Source of the DNA: Kineococcus xinjiangensis
GTDB taxonomy: Bacteria; Actinomycetota; Actinomycetes; Actinomycetales; Kineococcaceae
Reading direction: 5' to 3'
Assembly (NCBI RefSeq): GCF_002934625.1
Contig: NZ_PTJD01000010.1
Coordinates: 62,001 to 126,000 of the forward strand
Length of the DNA: 64,000 bases
Shown: positions 54,116 through 63,844 of the stretch, piece after piece
Layout: the number at the start of each line of letters is the position of its first letter
Position numbering within the stretch: the stretch's first letter is position 1
Translations under genes and position numbers: made by a program
Notes under the pieces: model-generated
Database searches by the model: none
Seen by the model: only the letters and a program-made list of their open reading frames with translations
What the model was told of the DNA's origin: nothing

Positions 54116-54129
54116 CGGGCACCCCCGCC
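54091..54129 (+). terminator. Terminator hairpin overlapping the end of rhaB
   Basis: 16-bp perfect stem GGCGGGGGTGCCCGTC (54091-54106) with GACGGGCACCCCCGCC (54114-54129); the rhaB stop TGA (54113-54115) sits at the loop edge. Confidence 0.75.
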
Positions 54130-54239
54130 GCGGGGCCGGGCGGGGCACCGCGAGCGGCCTGCGGGCGGGCCCGGGGGCTAGCCTCCCCTCCGAGCCCGCC
54201 CGCGGCGTTGCGGGCGGCGACGGAGCCGGGAGGTGCGCG

Positions 54240-55088
54240 GTGGGCGACGGGATGCGACCGCTGGAGCAGGAGCTCGTGCAGGACTTCCGCCGCAACCTCT
54301 CCTACGGGGAGTACCTGCACCTCGACGAGGTGCTGGGGGCGCAGCACCGGGTCAGCCGGCCCCCGCACCACGACGAGATGCTCTTCATCATCCAGCACCA
54401 GACCTCCGAGCTGTGGCTCAAGCTGGTGCTCCACGAGCTGCGCTCGGCGCAGGAGTGCCTGGCCGCGGACCGGATGCCGCCCGCGCTGAAGCGCCTCGCC
54501 CGCGTCAAGCACATCCAGCGGGTGCTGACGGAGCAGTGGTCCGTCCTGGCCACGCTGACGCCGAGCGAGTACTCCGAGTTCCGCGGCTGGCTGGGCACCT
54601 CCTCGGGCTTCCAGTCCTACCAGTACCGGGCCGTGGAGTTCGTCCTCGGCAACAAGGACGCGGCGATGCTGCGCTTCTTCGACCACGACCCGGCGGCGCG
54701 GGCCCTGCTCGAGGAGGTGCTGGCCGCCCCCAGCCTCTACGACGAGTTCCTGCGCCACCTGGCCCGCCACGGCCACGACGTCCCCGCCTCCGTGCTGGAG
54801 CGCGACGTCACGCGCGCCCACGTCTTCGACGAGGCCCTCCTGCCGGTGTTCCGGCGCATCTACGAAGCCCCGGGGGAGCACTGGGCGGCGTACGAGGCGT
54901 GCGAGGAGCTGGTGGACCTGGAGGACGACTTCCAGCTCTGGCGCTTCCGCCACCTCAAGACCGTCCAGCGCACCATCGGCGTCAAGCGGGGCACGGGCGG
55001 CTCCTCCGGGGCCGGGTTCCTGCGGGCGGCGCTGGACCAGACCTTCTTCCCGGAGCTCTACGCGGTGCGGACCGAGATCGGCTCCTGA
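54240..55088 (+). CDS. kynA: Tryptophan 2,3-dioxygenase
   Basis: 282 residues. Haem enzyme opening the indole ring of L-tryptophan to N-formylkynurenine. Seen: [17 protein letters not shown], the substrate-side [19 protein letters not shown], the [12 protein letters not shown] motif and proximal-haem His region [32 protein letters not shown] at 54240 has GGGAGG 6-11 nt upstream; ATG 54252 is an alternative. No kynB, kynU or other tryptophan catabolic gene is next to it in the window, so it stands alone between the rhamnose operon and clpC. Confidence 0.94.
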   Translation: MGDGMRPLEQELVQDFRRNLSYGEYLHLDEVLGAQHRVSRPPHHDEMLFIIQHQTSELWLKLVLHELRSAQECLAADRMPPALKRLARVKHIQRVLTEQWSVLATLTPSEYSEFRGWLGTSSGFQSYQYRAVEFVLGNKDAAMLRFFDHDPAARALLEEVLAAPSLYDEFLRHLARHGHDVPASVLERDVTRAHVFDEALLPVFRRIYEAPGEHWAAYEACEELVDLEDDFQLWRFRHLKTVQRTIGVKRGTGGSSGAGFLRAALDQTFFPELYAVRTEIGS

Positions 55089-55241
55089 GCCCGGCCCGCG
55101 GGGGCGGGGCCGCGCGCGGCCGGCGGGGGGTCCGCGCACGGCCCGGGAGGAGGCCTGGAGCCGGGCCGAGGGGTACGCCCACAGCGAACAGGGAGCCGGA
55201 ACAGTGCTCGGACCGGCCCCGTTGACACGACAGGAGGGGTC

Positions 55242-55307
55242 GCGAGGCCTCGCTCCGGCTGCGCGATGGGGCGGTGCGGGGTGAAGCTGTCAGAGCCCAG
55301 GTCTAGC
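55242..55307 (+). promoter_or_regulatory. clpC upstream control region: palindrome and -10
   Basis: GCGAGGCCTCGC (55242-55253) is a perfect 12-bp palindrome, reminiscent of (but not identical to) ClgR boxes. TAGCAT (55302-55307) is a good -10 with a weak GTGAAG (55279-55284) 17 bp before. The transcript would have a ~50-nt leader. TTGACA at 55222-55227 has no matching -10. Confidence 0.4.
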
Positions 55308-55364
55308 ATCGGAGTGGTCCGCTGGGGAGTGCCCCTGGACCCGACCACCCGCGAGGAGCGCCGC

Positions 55365-57875
55365 ATGTTCGAGAGGTTCACCGACCGCGCCCGACGGGTC
55401 GTCGTCCTGGCCCAAGAAGAAGCCAGGATGCTCAACCACAACTACATCGGGACCGAGCACATCCTGCTCGGGCTGATCCACGAGGGCGAGGGCGTCGCCG
55501 CGAAGGCGCTCGAGTCCCTGGGCATCTCGCTGGACGCCGTGCGCGAGCAGGTCCAGGAGATCATCGGCCAGGGTCAGCAGGCCCCGTCCGGGCACATCCC
55601 CTTCACGCCGCGGGCGAAGAAGGTGCTGGAGCTGTCGCTGCGCGAGGCGCTGCAGCTCGGCCACAACTACATCGGGACCGAGCACATCCTGCTCGGGCTC
55701 ATCCGCGAGGGCGAGGGCGTCGCCGCCCAGGTCCTCGTCAAGCTCGGCGCGGACCTCAACCGCGTCCGCCAGCAGGTCATCCAGCTCCTGTCCGGCTACC
55801 AGGGCAAGGAGCCCGCGACCTCCGGCGGACCGCAGGAGGGCACCCCCTCGGGCTCGCTCGTCCTCGACCAGTTCGGCCGCAACCTGACGCAGGCCGCACG
55901 CGAGGGCAAGCTCGACCCGGTCATCGGCCGCGAGACGCAGATCGAGCGCGTCATGCAGGTGCTGTCCCGCCGCACGAAGAACAACCCGATCCTCATCGGG
56001 GAGCCCGGCGTCGGGAAGACCGCGGTCGTCGAGGGCCTCGCGCAGGGCATCGTGCGCGGGGAGGTCCCCGAGACCCTCAAGGACAAGCAGATCTACACCC
56101 TCGACCTCGGCGCGCTCGTCGCCGGCAGCCGCTACCGCGGTGACTTCGAGGAGCGGCTGAAGAAGGTCCTCAAGGAGATCCGCACCCGCGGCGACATCAT
56201 CCTGTTCATCGACGAGATCCACACCCTCGTCGGTGCCGGGGCCGCCGAGGGCGCGATCGACGCGGCCAGCATCCTCAAGCCGATGCTGGCCCGCGGTGAA
56301 CTGCAGACCATCGGGGCGACCACCCTCGACGAGTTCCGCAAGCACATCGAGAAGGACCCCGCGCTGGAGCGCCGCTTCCAGCCCATCCAGGTCCCCGAGC
56401 CGAGCCTCGCGCACGCCATCGAGATCCTGAAGGGTCTGCGCGACCGCTACGAGGCGCACCACCGCGTCTCCATCACGGACTCCGCCCTCGTCGCCGCCGC
56501 GACGCTGGCCGACCGCTACGTCAACGACCGGTACCTGCCGGACAAGGCGATCGACCTCATCGACGAGGCCGGCGCCCGGCTGCGCATCCGCCGCATGACC
56601 GCGCCGCCGGACCTGCGCGAGTTCGACGACCGCATCGCCGACGTGCGCCGCGAGAAGGAGTCCGCGATCGACGCGCAGGACTTCGAGAAGGCGGCCGCGC
56701 TGCGCGACACCGAGAAGAAGCTGCTGGTCCAGCGCAGCGAGCGCGAGAAGCAGTGGAAGTCCGGTGACATGGACGTCGTCGCCGAGGTGGACGAGGACCT
56801 GATCGCGGAGGTCCTGGCCACGGCCACGGGCATCCCGGTGTTCAAGCTGACCGAGGAGGAGTCCTCGCGCCTGCTGAACATGGAGGACGAGCTCCACCGT
56901 CGCATCGTCGGGCAGTCGGACGCGGTGAAGGCCCTCTCCCAGGCCATCCGCCGCACCCGCGCCGGGCTGAAGGACCCCAAGCGCCCCGGCGGCTCGTTCA
57001 TCTTCGCCGGCCCCACCGGCGTCGGGAAGACCGAGCTGGCCAAGGCGCTGGCGGAGTTCCTCTTCGGCGAGGAGGACGCCCTCATCCAGCTCGACATGTC
57101 GGAGTTCTCGGAGAAGCACACCGTCTCGCGGCTGTTCGGCTCCCCGCCCGGCTACGTCGGCTACGAGGAGGGCGGCCAGCTCACCGAGAAGGTGCGACGC
57201 AAGCCGTTCTCCGTGGTCCTCTTCGACGAGGTGGAGAAGGCGCACCCGGACATCTTCAACTCGCTGCTGCAAATCCTCGAGGACGGCCGTCTCACGGACA
57301 GCCAGGGTCGATCGGTGGACTTCAAGAACACCGTGATCATCATGACGACCAACCTCGGCACGCGGGACATCTCCAAGGGCGTCTCGACGGGCTTCATGCC
57401 CACCGGGAACGCCCAACTGACGAACTACGACCGGATGAAGTCCAAGGTCAACGAAGAGCTCAAGCAGCACTTCCGGCCCGAGTTCCTCAACCGCGTCGAC
57501 GACATCGTCGTGTTCCCGCAGCTGTCCCAGGACGAGATCATCCAGATCGTGGACCTCATGCTCGCCCGGCTGGACGACCGCCTGAAGGACAAGGACATGG
57601 GCATCGAGCTCACCAAGGCGGCCAAGGTCGAGCTGGCCACCAAGGGCTACGACCCGGTCATGGGTGCGCGCCCGCTGCGCCGGACCCTGCAGCGCGACGT
57701 CGAGGACGTCCTCTCGGAGAAGATCCTCTACGGCCACCTGCGCCCCGGTCAGATCGTCCTCGTGGACGTCAAGGAGGAGGACGGCCGCAAGACGTTCACC
57801 TTCGAGGGCGCCGAGAAGACCGACCTGCCGGTCACGGTGCCGCTGGACGCCGCAGGCGCCGGCGACGCCGAGTGA
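55365..57875 (+). CDS. clpC: ATP-dependent Clp protease ATP-binding subunit ClpC
   Basis: 836 residues. Two Clp_N repeats (about 1-145, each with [12 protein letters not shown]), AAA+ domain 1 with Walker A GEPGVGKT (212-219), a UVR/coiled middle region ([18 protein letters not shown], about 440-470), AAA+ domain 2 with Walker A GPTGVGKT (549-556), and the ClpP-loop/tail region. Unfolds proteins for the ClpP1P2 peptidase; essential in many actinobacteria. The ATG ([11 protein letters not shown]) follows GAGGAGCGCC. It lies 20 kb from lsr2, with which it is usually closely linked. Confidence 0.97.
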   Translation: MFERFTDRARRVVVLAQEEARMLNHNYIGTEHILLGLIHEGEGVAAKALESLGISLDAVREQVQEIIGQGQQAPSGHIPFTPRAKKVLELSLREALQLGHNYIGTEHILLGLIREGEGVAAQVLVKLGADLNRVRQQVIQLLSGYQGKEPATSGGPQEGTPSGSLVLDQFGRNLTQAAREGKLDPVIGRETQIERVMQVLSRRTKNNPILIGEPGVGKTAVVEGLAQGIVRGEVPETLKDKQIYTLDLGALVAGSRYRGDFEERLKKVLKEIRTRGDIILFIDEIHTLVGAGAAEGAIDAASILKPMLARGELQTIGATTLDEFRKHIEKDPALERRFQPIQVPEPSLAHAIEILKGLRDRYEAHHRVSITDSALVAAATLADRYVNDRYLPDKAIDLIDEAGARLRIRRMTAPPDLREFDDRIADVRREKESAIDAQDFEKAAALRDTEKKLLVQRSEREKQWKSGDMDVVAEVDEDLIAEVLATATGIPVFKLTEEESSRLLNMEDELHRRIVGQSDAVKALSQAIRRTRAGLKDPKRPGGSFIFAGPTGVGKTELAKALAEFLFGEEDALIQLDMSEFSEKHTVSRLFGSPPGYVGYEEGGQLTEKVRRKPFSVVLFDEVEKAHPDIFNSLLQILEDGRLTDSQGRSVDFKNTVIIMTTNLGTRDISKGVSTGFMPTGNAQLTNYDRMKSKVNEELKQHFRPEFLNRVDDIVVFPQLSQDEIIQIVDLMLARLDDRLKDKDMGIELTKAAKVELATKGYDPVMGARPLRRTLQRDVEDVLSEKILYGHLRPGQIVLVDVKEEDGRKTFTFEGAEKTDLPVTVPLDAAGAGDAE

Positions 57876-57908
57876 CACGACCGCCCGGCGGCTGAGCCGC
57901 TGAGCGCG

Positions 57909-57942
57909 AGAGGGCCGGACCCCACCCGGGGTCCGGCCCTCT
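57909..57942 (+). terminator. Hairpin terminator after clpC
   Basis: 15-bp stem AGAGGGCC... (57909-57923) with its complement (57928-57942), loop ACCC; no U-tract. Confidence 0.75.
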
Positions 57943-57952
57943 GCCACGTCCG

Positions 57953-58074
57953 GCCCCGCCCCTGGCCCCACCCAGCCCCGGCCCGCCCCCGGCCCCTTCG
58001 CCCGGCCCCGTCCCCGGAAAGGGTCCTTTCCGTGCTCGGGGAGGCGGGCTCGTCCCCGGAAAGGGTCCTTTCCG
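57953..58074 (+). repeat. Paired-palindrome intergenic element, copy C, with C-rich tract
   Basis: After the clpC terminator a C-rich tract (57953-58014) leads into CGGAAAGGGTCCTTTCCG at 58015-58032 and again at 58057-58074, starts 42 bp apart. The 24-nt spacer begins TGCTCGGGGAGGCGGG and the first 16 nt of it recur after the second palindrome, so here the whole 42-bp unit is tandemly repeated. Confidence 0.88.
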
Positions 58075-58163
58075 TGCTCGGGGAGGCGGGGGGCGACCCT
58101 GGAGGGGGTCCTCGCCGCAGGGGGAGGGGGTGCCGCCCGGGGCCGAGGTGGGACCATCGTGCG

Positions 58164-58829
58164 ATGCCCGACGCCCGACCGGACCAGCACGCGCCCGACG
58201 CGGCCGCAGCGGGCGAGCACACGCCCGGCTCCGGCGCCGCGGCAGGTGACGTCGTCGTGCGGCGGGCCCGCACCCGCGACGTGCCCGCGATCCGGAGCCT
58301 CGTCGAGACCTACGCACACCAGCGCATCCTCCTCGCCAAGGAGGTGATCACCCTCTACGAGGCGGTGCAGGAGTTCGTGGTCGCCGAGATCGACGGCCGG
58401 GTCGTCGGCTGCGGCGCCCTGCACGTCCTCTGGGAGGACCTCGGCGAGGTGCGCACCCTCGCCGTCTCCCCCGACGTCCGCGGCAGGGGAGTCGGGCACG
58501 CCGTGCTGAACGCCCTGCTCGAACGCGCGGACGACCTCGGCCTCGACCGGCTGTTCTGCCTCACCTTCGAGACCGCCTTCTTCGCCGCCCACGGCTTCTC
58601 CGAGATCGAGGGCACGCCCGTCTCGCCCGACGTCTACGCCGAGATGCTGCGCTCCCACGACGAGGGCGTCGCGGAGTTCCTGGACCTGGCGCGCGTGAAG
58701 CCCAACACCCTCGGCAACACCAGGATGCTGCGGGTCCGGCCCGCGGCTGCGAGTGAGAGGACACCGTCATCAACAGCAGCGGCACCCCCGGCAGCCCCAC
58801 CCCCGGCGACGGCCCCCCCGGCGAGGTGA
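58164..58829 (+). CDS. GNAT N-acetyltransferase, ArgA-like (short N-acetylglutamate synthase type)
   Basis: 221 residues. GNAT fold at about 30-180: VVRRARTRDVPAIRSLVETYAHQRILLAKEVITLYEAVQEF is the pattern of the stand-alone ArgA family of actinobacteria, then VVGCGALHVLWEDLGEVRTLAVSPDVRGRGVGHAVL with the acetyl-CoA loop R-G-R-G-V-G. Probably acetylates L-glutamate for arginine synthesis. The final ~30 residues are a low-complexity Ser/Thr/Ala/Pro tail produced where the frame runs into gntK, which it overlaps by 4 nt. ATG start assigned by homology. Confidence 0.82.
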   Translation: MPDARPDQHAPDAAAAGEHTPGSGAAAGDVVVRRARTRDVPAIRSLVETYAHQRILLAKEVITLYEAVQEFVVAEIDGRVVGCGALHVLWEDLGEVRTLAVSPDVRGRGVGHAVLNALLERADDLGLDRLFCLTFETAFFAAHGFSEIEGTPVSPDVYAEMLRSHDEGVAEFLDLARVKPNTLGNTRMLRVRPAAASERTPSSTAAAPPAAPPPATAPPAR

Positions 58830-59347
58830 GCACCGTCACCGTCGTCGTCATGGGCGTCTCCGGCTCCGGCAAGACGACCGTCGCACAGGGTCTGGCCCAG
58901 CACCTGGGCTGGGTCTACGCCGAGGGCGACGACTTCCACTCCGAGGCCAACGTGGCCAAGATGGCGTCCGGCCAGCCGCTCGACGACGACGACCGCCGGC
59001 CCTGGCTGCGCTCGATCGCGGAGTGGATCGCCCGCCAGGAGGAGGCCGGCGTCAACGCCGTGGTCACCTGCTCCGCCCTGCGGCGCGGCTACCGCGATCT
59101 CCTGCGTCAGGGCAACCCCTCGGTGCGCTTCTGCGAGCTGGAGGTGCCGGAGCAGGTGATCGCCGCCCGCCTTGCCCAGCGCACGGGCCACTACATGCCC
59201 GCGACGCTGCTGCGCAGCCAGCTCGACGCGCTGCAGCCGCTGCAGGAGGACGAGCCCGGCTTCACCGTGCCGGTGCAGGGCAGCCCGGACGAGGTGCTGC
59301 GCCACGTGATCGCCCACGTCGAGCGGACCGCGCCGCACGCCGGCTGA
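58826..59347 (+). CDS. gntK: Gluconokinase
   Basis: 173 residues. P-loop kinase of the GntK family: Walker A GVSGSGKTT (about 10-18), EGDDFHSEANVAKMASGQPLDDDDRRPWL (substrate site), CSALRRGYRDLLR and the LAQRTGHYMPATLLRSQLDALQPL lid. Phosphorylates D-gluconate to 6-phosphogluconate. GTG start overlaps the acetyltransferase stop; co-transcription of these two unrelated functions is probably incidental. Confidence 0.93.
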   Translation: MSTVTVVVMGVSGSGKTTVAQGLAQHLGWVYAEGDDFHSEANVAKMASGQPLDDDDRRPWLRSIAEWIARQEEAGVNAVVTCSALRRGYRDLLRQGNPSVRFCELEVPEQVIAARLAQRTGHYMPATLLRSQLDALQPLQEDEPGFTVPVQGSPDEVLRHVIAHVERTAPHAG

Positions 59348-59392
59348 CCCGTCCCCGGGGCGGGCGACGGCGGAGTGCCGCGGGGCGTCCGG

Positions 59393-60307
59393 TCAGGCGC
59401 CGGGGAGGGCGAAGCGGCCGTCGCCGAGCGGCTCGACGAGGCCGTCGGCCACCAGGCCGTCGAGGCACCGGGCGCGCTGCACCGGGTCCGCCGGCCACGC
59501 GGCCTCCAGTGCGGCGGCGGGCACCGGGCCGGGCGCCTCCCGCAGCACCGCCAGCAGGCGGCCGCGCACCTGCCGGTCGGTGCCGGCCCAGCGCTGCACC
59601 CGCTTCGCCGGGCCGTCGTGGGCGGGGCTGCCCGCCAGCCGCCAGGCGCACCGGCCCGCCAGGGGGCAGCGTTCGCAGCGCGGAGCCCGTGCGGTGCAGA
59701 CCAGCGCGCCCAGCTCCATCACCGCCACCCCCCACGTGGCGGACTCCTCGGCGTCCGCCGGCAGCAGGTCCGCCGCCAGCCGCACCTCCGCCGCCGACAG
59801 CGACGGCGCGGGCTCGGCGGCGCCGGTGACCGCGCGGGCCAGCACCCGCCGCACGTTGGTGTCCACCACCGCGTGGCGCTGCCGGAAGGCGAACGCCGCC
59901 ACCGCCGCCGCCGTGTAGGCGCCCACCCCGGGCAGGGCGAGCAGCTCCGCATGTTCCTCCGGCACCCGCCCGCCGTGCCGCTCCACGATCGCGACGGCGG
60001 CGGCGTGCAGGCGCAGCGCCCGCCGCGGGTAGCCCAGCGACTGCCAGTGCCGCACCGCCTCGCCCGGCGCGGCGGCCGCCAGGTCGGCGGGCCGCGGCCA
60101 GCGCTCCATCCACTCCCGCCAGCGCGGCAGGACCCGGCTCACCGGCGTCTGCTGCAGCATCACCTCGCTGACCAGCACCCCCCACGGGGAGCAGCCGGGT
60201 TCCCGCCAGGGCAGGTCACGGGCGTGGTGGGCGTACCAGTCCAGCAGGGTGGCGTGGAGGGTGGTGGCGTCCGCGGGAGGGGCTGCGGGCATCCGGGCGT
60301 CGTGCAT
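59393..60307 (-). CDS. mutY: A/G-specific adenine DNA glycosylase
   Basis: 304 residues. Excises adenine mispaired with 8-oxoguanine. Seen: LPWREPGCSPWGVLVSEVMLQQT with catalytic Glu (about residue 48), helix-hairpin-helix LPGVGAYTAAAV, catalytic-region VVDTNVRRVL and the 4Fe-4S cluster C-x6-C-x2-C-x5-C (CTARAPRCERCPLAGRC). It is shorter than enterobacterial MutY, with a reduced C-terminal 8-oxoG-recognition domain, as is common in actinobacteria. ATG 60307 is chosen (GACGAT 7 nt before it could be a -10); ATG 60316 and 60292 are alternatives. Confidence 0.93.
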   Translation of the reverse strand: MHDARMPAAPPADATTLHATLLDWYAHHARDLPWREPGCSPWGVLVSEVMLQQTPVSRVLPRWREWMERWPRPADLAAAAPGEAVRHWQSLGYPRRALRLHAAAVAIVERHGGRVPEEHAELLALPGVGAYTAAAVAAFAFRQRHAVVDTNVRRVLARAVTGAAEPAPSLSAAEVRLAADLLPADAEESATWGVAVMELGALVCTARAPRCERCPLAGRCAWRLAGSPAHDGPAKRVQRWAGTDRQVRGRLLAVLREAPGPVPAAALEAAWPADPVQRARCLDGLVADGLVEPLGDGRFALPGA

Positions 60308-60390
60308 CGGCACCATCGTCGCACCCGGCGGGCGCGGGGGCGCCGGGCCGACGCGCGCCCCGGATGCGGGGCGCCGCAGGGTCGGGCCGG

Positions 60391-60396
60391 TACGGT
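60391..60396 (+). promoter_or_regulatory. -10 element TACGGT, leaderless promoter
   Basis: TACGGT ends 7 nt before GTG 60404. Confidence 0.6.
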
Positions 60397-60403
60397 CCTC
60401 GGC

Positions 60404-61072
60404 GTGAGCAGCGTCTGGCATCCCGTGGGCCCGGAGGGGACGAGGACCTACTGGCGTCGCCGGGTCGTCCTCCTGGCGGTGCTGACCGCCATGATCATGG
60501 CCGTGGTCTGGTTGCTGACCCGGGGCGGGGACAGCCCCACGCCCGGGCCCAGCGCCTTCGACCCGGCGGTCACCGCCCCGGCACCCGCGCCGAGCGCTCC
60601 GTCCGCGGAGCCGGACACCGCCACGTCCGCCGCGGCGGTCAGCGCCGCCGCGACTCCGTCCACCCCCGCGGCCGACCCGGACCGGGAGTGCGCGGCCTCC
60701 GACCTCACGGTCGCCGTGAGCACCGACGCCGTCAGCTACGGCCCCGACGCCAAGCCGCGCTTCGCCCTGCGGGTGGAGAACGTCTCCGGCAGCCCGTGCA
60801 CCGTCGTGGTGGGCTCCGAGGTCACCCACTTCGAGGTGCGCACCGCGGCGGGGGAGACCGTGTGGGACAGCCGGCACTGCGCCCGCAGCACGTCGTCCGA
60901 TCGGAAGGTGCTGAAGCCCGGCACCGCCGCCCCCAGCTCCCTGACCTGGCACGGCGCCGGTTCCGCTCCCGAGTGCCCGAGCGGCCAGCCGCGCCCGGGG
61001 GCGGGGGAGTACACCGTCGTCGCCACCCTCGGGGACATCTCCAGCGCCCCCAAGACGTTCGCCATCCGCTGA
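60404..61072 (+). CDS. Membrane-anchored protein with extracytoplasmic Ig-like domain
   Basis: 222 residues. Short basic N-terminus, one membrane helix at about 21-38 (VVLLAVLTAMIMAVVWLL), a Pro/Ser/Ala/Thr linker of about 50 residues, then a ~125-residue beta-rich domain with four Cys (C-A-A-S-D-L, SPCTVVVG, RHCARS, PECPSG). The strand pattern resembles BsuPI/DUF4232-type Ig-like folds, but I cannot name the family with confidence. Related proteins sit next to disA in other actinobacteria as I recall. GTG start fixed by the leaderless -10. Convergent with disA across a short hairpin. Confidence 0.7.
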   Translation: MSSVWHPVGPEGTRTYWRRRVVLLAVLTAMIMAVVWLLTRGGDSPTPGPSAFDPAVTAPAPAPSAPSAEPDTATSAAAVSAAATPSTPAADPDRECAASDLTVAVSTDAVSYGPDAKPRFALRVENVSGSPCTVVVGSEVTHFEVRTAAGETVWDSRHCARSTSSDRKVLKPGTAAPSSLTWHGAGSAPECPSGQPRPGAGEYTVVATLGDISSAPKTFAIR

Positions 61073-61078
61073 GCCGGA

Positions 61079-61099
61079 CCGGCCGCACCGCGCGGCCGG
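61079..61099. terminator. Hairpin between convergent membrane protein and disA
   Basis: CCGGCCGC (61079-61086) pairs with GCGGCCGG (61092-61099), loop ACCGC. Confidence 0.55.
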
Positions 61100-61114
61100 C
61101 GCCGGTCGGGCGGA

Positions 61115-62200
61115 TCAGACGTAGCGCTCCAGGATGCTGGACTCCGCCAGCCGGGACAGGCCCTCCCGGACCGCGCGGGCGCGCTGCTCGCCGACGCCGT
61201 CGACGGTCATGAGGTCGTCGATGCTGGCCGCCAGCAGCTTCTGCAGGTCGCCGAACTGCTCGACGAGGCGCTCCACGATCGCCCCGGGCAGGCGCGGCAC
61301 CCGGTGCAGCAACCGGTAGCCGCGGGGACTCACCGCCGCGTCGAGGGACTCCCCGCCGACGGAGAAGCCGAGGACCCGGGCCACCGACGTGAGGTCGACG
61401 AGTTCCGACGCGCCGAGCGCCGCGAGGTCCGCGAGGACGGCCTCCGCGGGGCCCTCGTGCTTCGAGGACTCCAGGTAGTCGCGCACCACCAGCTCCCGGT
61501 CGGGACCGACCCCGCCGATGAGCTCGTCGAGCTGCAGCGACAGCAGGCGCCCGTCCACACCGAGTTCCACGACGTAGCCGGAGATCTCGTCCGCGATGCG
61601 GCGCACCATCTCCATGCGCTGCACCACCGAGCAGACGTCGCGAACGGTCACGAGGTCCTCGATCTCCAGCGCGGAGAGCGTCCCCGTCACCTCGTCGAGG
61701 CGGGCGCGGTAGCGCTCCAGCGTCGCCAGCGCCTGGTTCGCGCGGCCCAGGATCGCGTCGGACCCCTCCAGGACGTAGCGGCGGTTCCCGACGTAGACGG
61801 CGACGATGCGCATCGACTGGCTCACCGAGATGACGGGGAAACCGGTCTGCTTCGCCACCCGCTCCGCCGTGCGGTGCCGGGTTCCGGACTCGCTCGTCTC
61901 GATGGAGGAGTCGGGGACGAGCTGGACGGCGGCGCGCAGCAGCTTCGTGACGTCGCGGTCGATGACGATCGCGCCGTCCATCTTCGCCAGCTCCCGCAGG
62001 CGGGTGGCGGAGAACTCCACGTCGAGGCTGAAACCACCGGTGCTCAAGGAGTCCACGACCCGGTCGAACCCCAGGACGATGAGGGCACCCGTGCGCCCGC
62101 GCAGGATGCGTTCGAGACCGTCGCGCAGTTCCGTGCCGGGCGCCACGGCGGCGAGGGTGGCGCGGAGGAGTTCCTCGGGGGATCGGTCGGTGCTGGGCAC
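61115..62200 (-). CDS. disA: DNA integrity scanning diadenylate cyclase
   Basis: 361 residues. N-terminal DAC domain with the catalytic DGA (75-77) and RHR (108-110 in [10 protein letters not shown]), which makes c-di-AMP from two ATP; central helical linker (about 150-290); C-terminal helix-hairpin-helix DNA-binding domain ([19 protein letters not shown]). Forms octamers that scan DNA for recombination intermediates. It follows radA on the same strand by about 105 bp; RadA is known to inhibit DisA in Bacillus. Start ATG at 62200 with GAGGAGGAGACC upstream. Confidence 0.96.
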   Translation of the reverse strand: MPSTDRSPEELLRATLAAVAPGTELRDGLERILRGRTGALIVLGFDRVVDSLSTGGFSLDVEFSATRLRELAKMDGAIVIDRDVTKLLRAAVQLVPDSSIETSESGTRHRTAERVAKQTGFPVISVSQSMRIVAVYVGNRRYVLEGSDAILGRANQALATLERYRARLDEVTGTLSALEIEDLVTVRDVCSVVQRMEMVRRIADEISGYVVELGVDGRLLSLQLDELIGGVGPDRELVVRDYLESSKHEGPAEAVLADLAALGASELVDLTSVARVLGFSVGGESLDAAVSPRGYRLLHRVPRLPGAIVERLVEQFGDLQKLLAASIDDLMTVDGVGEQRARAVREGLSRLAESSILERYV

Positions 62201-62301
62201 GGTCTCCTCCTCGCGGGCGAGGCCGCTCTCGACCGGCTGGTTGCCGGACTTTCCCCCCGGTGCTGTCCGCCGGACGGGTGCGACCGACGGCGGTTGGAGT
62301 G

Positions 62302-62307
62302 ATCCTA
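62302..62307 (-). promoter_or_regulatory. Candidate -10 TAGGAT for disA, overlapping the radA stop
   Basis: On the minus strand TAGGAT (62307-62302) begins with the radA TAG stop codon (62307-62305). A start near 62295 would give a ~95-nt disA leader. Confidence 0.4.
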
Positions 62308-63726
62308 TCGTCCGCCCCGCGCGGAGGGGCGTTCCACGAGCCGCGCGTGCCGGACCGCGTCCGCCAGCGTGGCGACCTCGTGCACCACGAGCCCCGCCGG
62401 TGCCTTCCCCGCCCCGTCCTTGCCCGTACCCAGCGAACCCACCGGCACGATCGCCGTGGTGAACCCCAGCCGGGCCGCCTCCGAGAGACGGCGCGGCGCG
62501 CCCGTCACCGGCCGGACCTCGCCGGCCAGGCCGACCTCGCCGAAGGCCACCAGCCGCGACGGCAGCGGCTGGTCGGCGGCGGCGCTCGCCACGGCCAGCG
62601 CCGCCGCGAGGTCCACGGACGGTTCCGTCAGCTTCACCCCGCCCACCGTCGCGACGTAGGTGTCGCGGTCGGCCAGCGGCACCCCGAGGCGCCGCTGCAG
62701 GACGGCCAGCAGCATCGCCACCCGGCTGCCCTCCAGCCCGCTGGTCACCCGCCGCGGGCTGCCGCCGCCACCGCTGGCCGCGACGAGCGCCTGCAGTTCG
62801 GCCAGCAGGGGGCGCCGGCCCTCCAGCGTCACGGTGATGCAGGTGCCCGGCACCGCCTCGCTGCGCTGGGAGACGAACAGGCCGCTGGGGTCGGCCAGGC
62901 CCTCGATGCCGTCCTCGGTGAGGTCGAAGCAGCCCACCTCGTCGGTCGGGCCGTAGCGGTTCTTCACCGCCCGCAGCAGCCGCAGCCGGGAGTGCCGCTC
63001 ACCCTCGAACTGGCACACGACGTCGACCAGGTGCTCCAGCACGCGCGGGCCGGCGATCGAGCCGTCCTTCGTGACGTGGCCCACGAGCAGCGTCGCCATG
63101 TGACGGCGCTTCGCGGCGCCGATGAGGGCCGCGGCGACCTCGCGGACCTGGGTCACCCCGCCCGCGGTGCCCTCCACCGAGCCCGAGGCCACCGTCTGCA
63201 CCGAGTCCACGACGAGCAGGTCCGGCGAGCTGTGCTCGATGTGGCCGAGCACGGTCGCGAGGTCCGTCTCCGAGGTGAGCAGCAGCCGCGGGCGCAGGGC
63301 GCCGATGCGCTCGGCGCGCAGCCGGACCTGGGCCGCCGACTCCTCCGCGGTCACGTACAGGACGGTGCGACCGGTCGCCGCGGCCCGCGAGGCGGCGTCC
63401 AGCAGCAGCGTCGACTTGCCGACGCCCGGCTCACCGGCCAGCAGGACCACCGCGCCGGGGACGAGCCCGCCGCCCAGGACCCGGTCGAACTCGTCGACGC
63501 CGGTCGGCTGGGCGCGGGCGGCCTCGACGTCGACGTCGGCGATGGGGCGGGCGGGCTCCCGGACGGTGGCCGCCGCGGTGGTGCGCACCACCGCGGTGCC
63601 GACCTCCTCCACGGTGCCCCACGCCTGGCACTCCCCGCAGCGGCCGACCCACTTCGCGGTGACCCAGCCGCACTCGCCGCAGCGGTAGCCGGGGCGGGCG
63701 GAACGGGCGGTGGTCTTCGCGGGCAC
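62305..63726 (-). CDS. radA: DNA repair protein RadA
   Basis: 473 residues. N-terminal zinc finger (Cys16, 19, 30, 33), RecA-like ATPase with Walker [10 protein letters not shown] (98-106), the RadA-specific KNRYG motif (in [13 protein letters not shown]) and a C-terminal Lon-like domain ([33 protein letters not shown]). Drives branch migration in recombination. The GTG at 63726 is chosen because TACCGT ends 7 nt before it; two upstream in-frame GTGs would lie across that -10. Confidence 0.95.
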   Translation of the reverse strand: MPAKTTARSARPGYRCGECGWVTAKWVGRCGECQAWGTVEEVGTAVVRTTAAATVREPARPIADVDVEAARAQPTGVDEFDRVLGGGLVPGAVVLLAGEPGVGKSTLLLDAASRAAATGRTVLYVTAEESAAQVRLRAERIGALRPRLLLTSETDLATVLGHIEHSSPDLLVVDSVQTVASGSVEGTAGGVTQVREVAAALIGAAKRRHMATLLVGHVTKDGSIAGPRVLEHLVDVVCQFEGERHSRLRLLRAVKNRYGPTDEVGCFDLTEDGIEGLADPSGLFVSQRSEAVPGTCITVTLEGRRPLLAELQALVAASGGGGSPRRVTSGLEGSRVAMLLAVLQRRLGVPLADRDTYVATVGGVKLTEPSVDLAAALAVASAAADQPLPSRLVAFGEVGLAGEVRPVTGAPRRLSEAARLGFTTAIVPVGSLGTGKDGAGKAPAGLVVHEVATLADAVRHARLVERPSARGGR

Positions 63727-63733
63727 GGGAGGA

Positions 63734-63739
63734 ACGGTA
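63734..63739 (-). promoter_or_regulatory. -10 element TACCGT, leaderless promoter of radA
   Basis: On the minus strand TACCGT ends 7 nt before GTG 63726. Confidence 0.6.
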
Positions 63740-63844
63740 GGCGCCGCCACCGACACTCCCCGGCGCACCGGCCCGGACGCACCGCACCCCGCCTCCTGGC
63801 CGGAGCAGGGGCGGGGCGCGGCGGGGCGTGCGGTCAGGAGGGCG

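Noticed and set aside
55221-55253. TTGACA as the -35 of clpC
   Set aside because: No -10-like hexamer follows at 16-18 bp; the TAGCAT at 55302 fits the start of clpC better.
55290-58658. Long minus-strand frame opposite clpC
   Set aside because: Antisense shadow of ClpC; composition is low-complexity and no start signal or family is recognisable.
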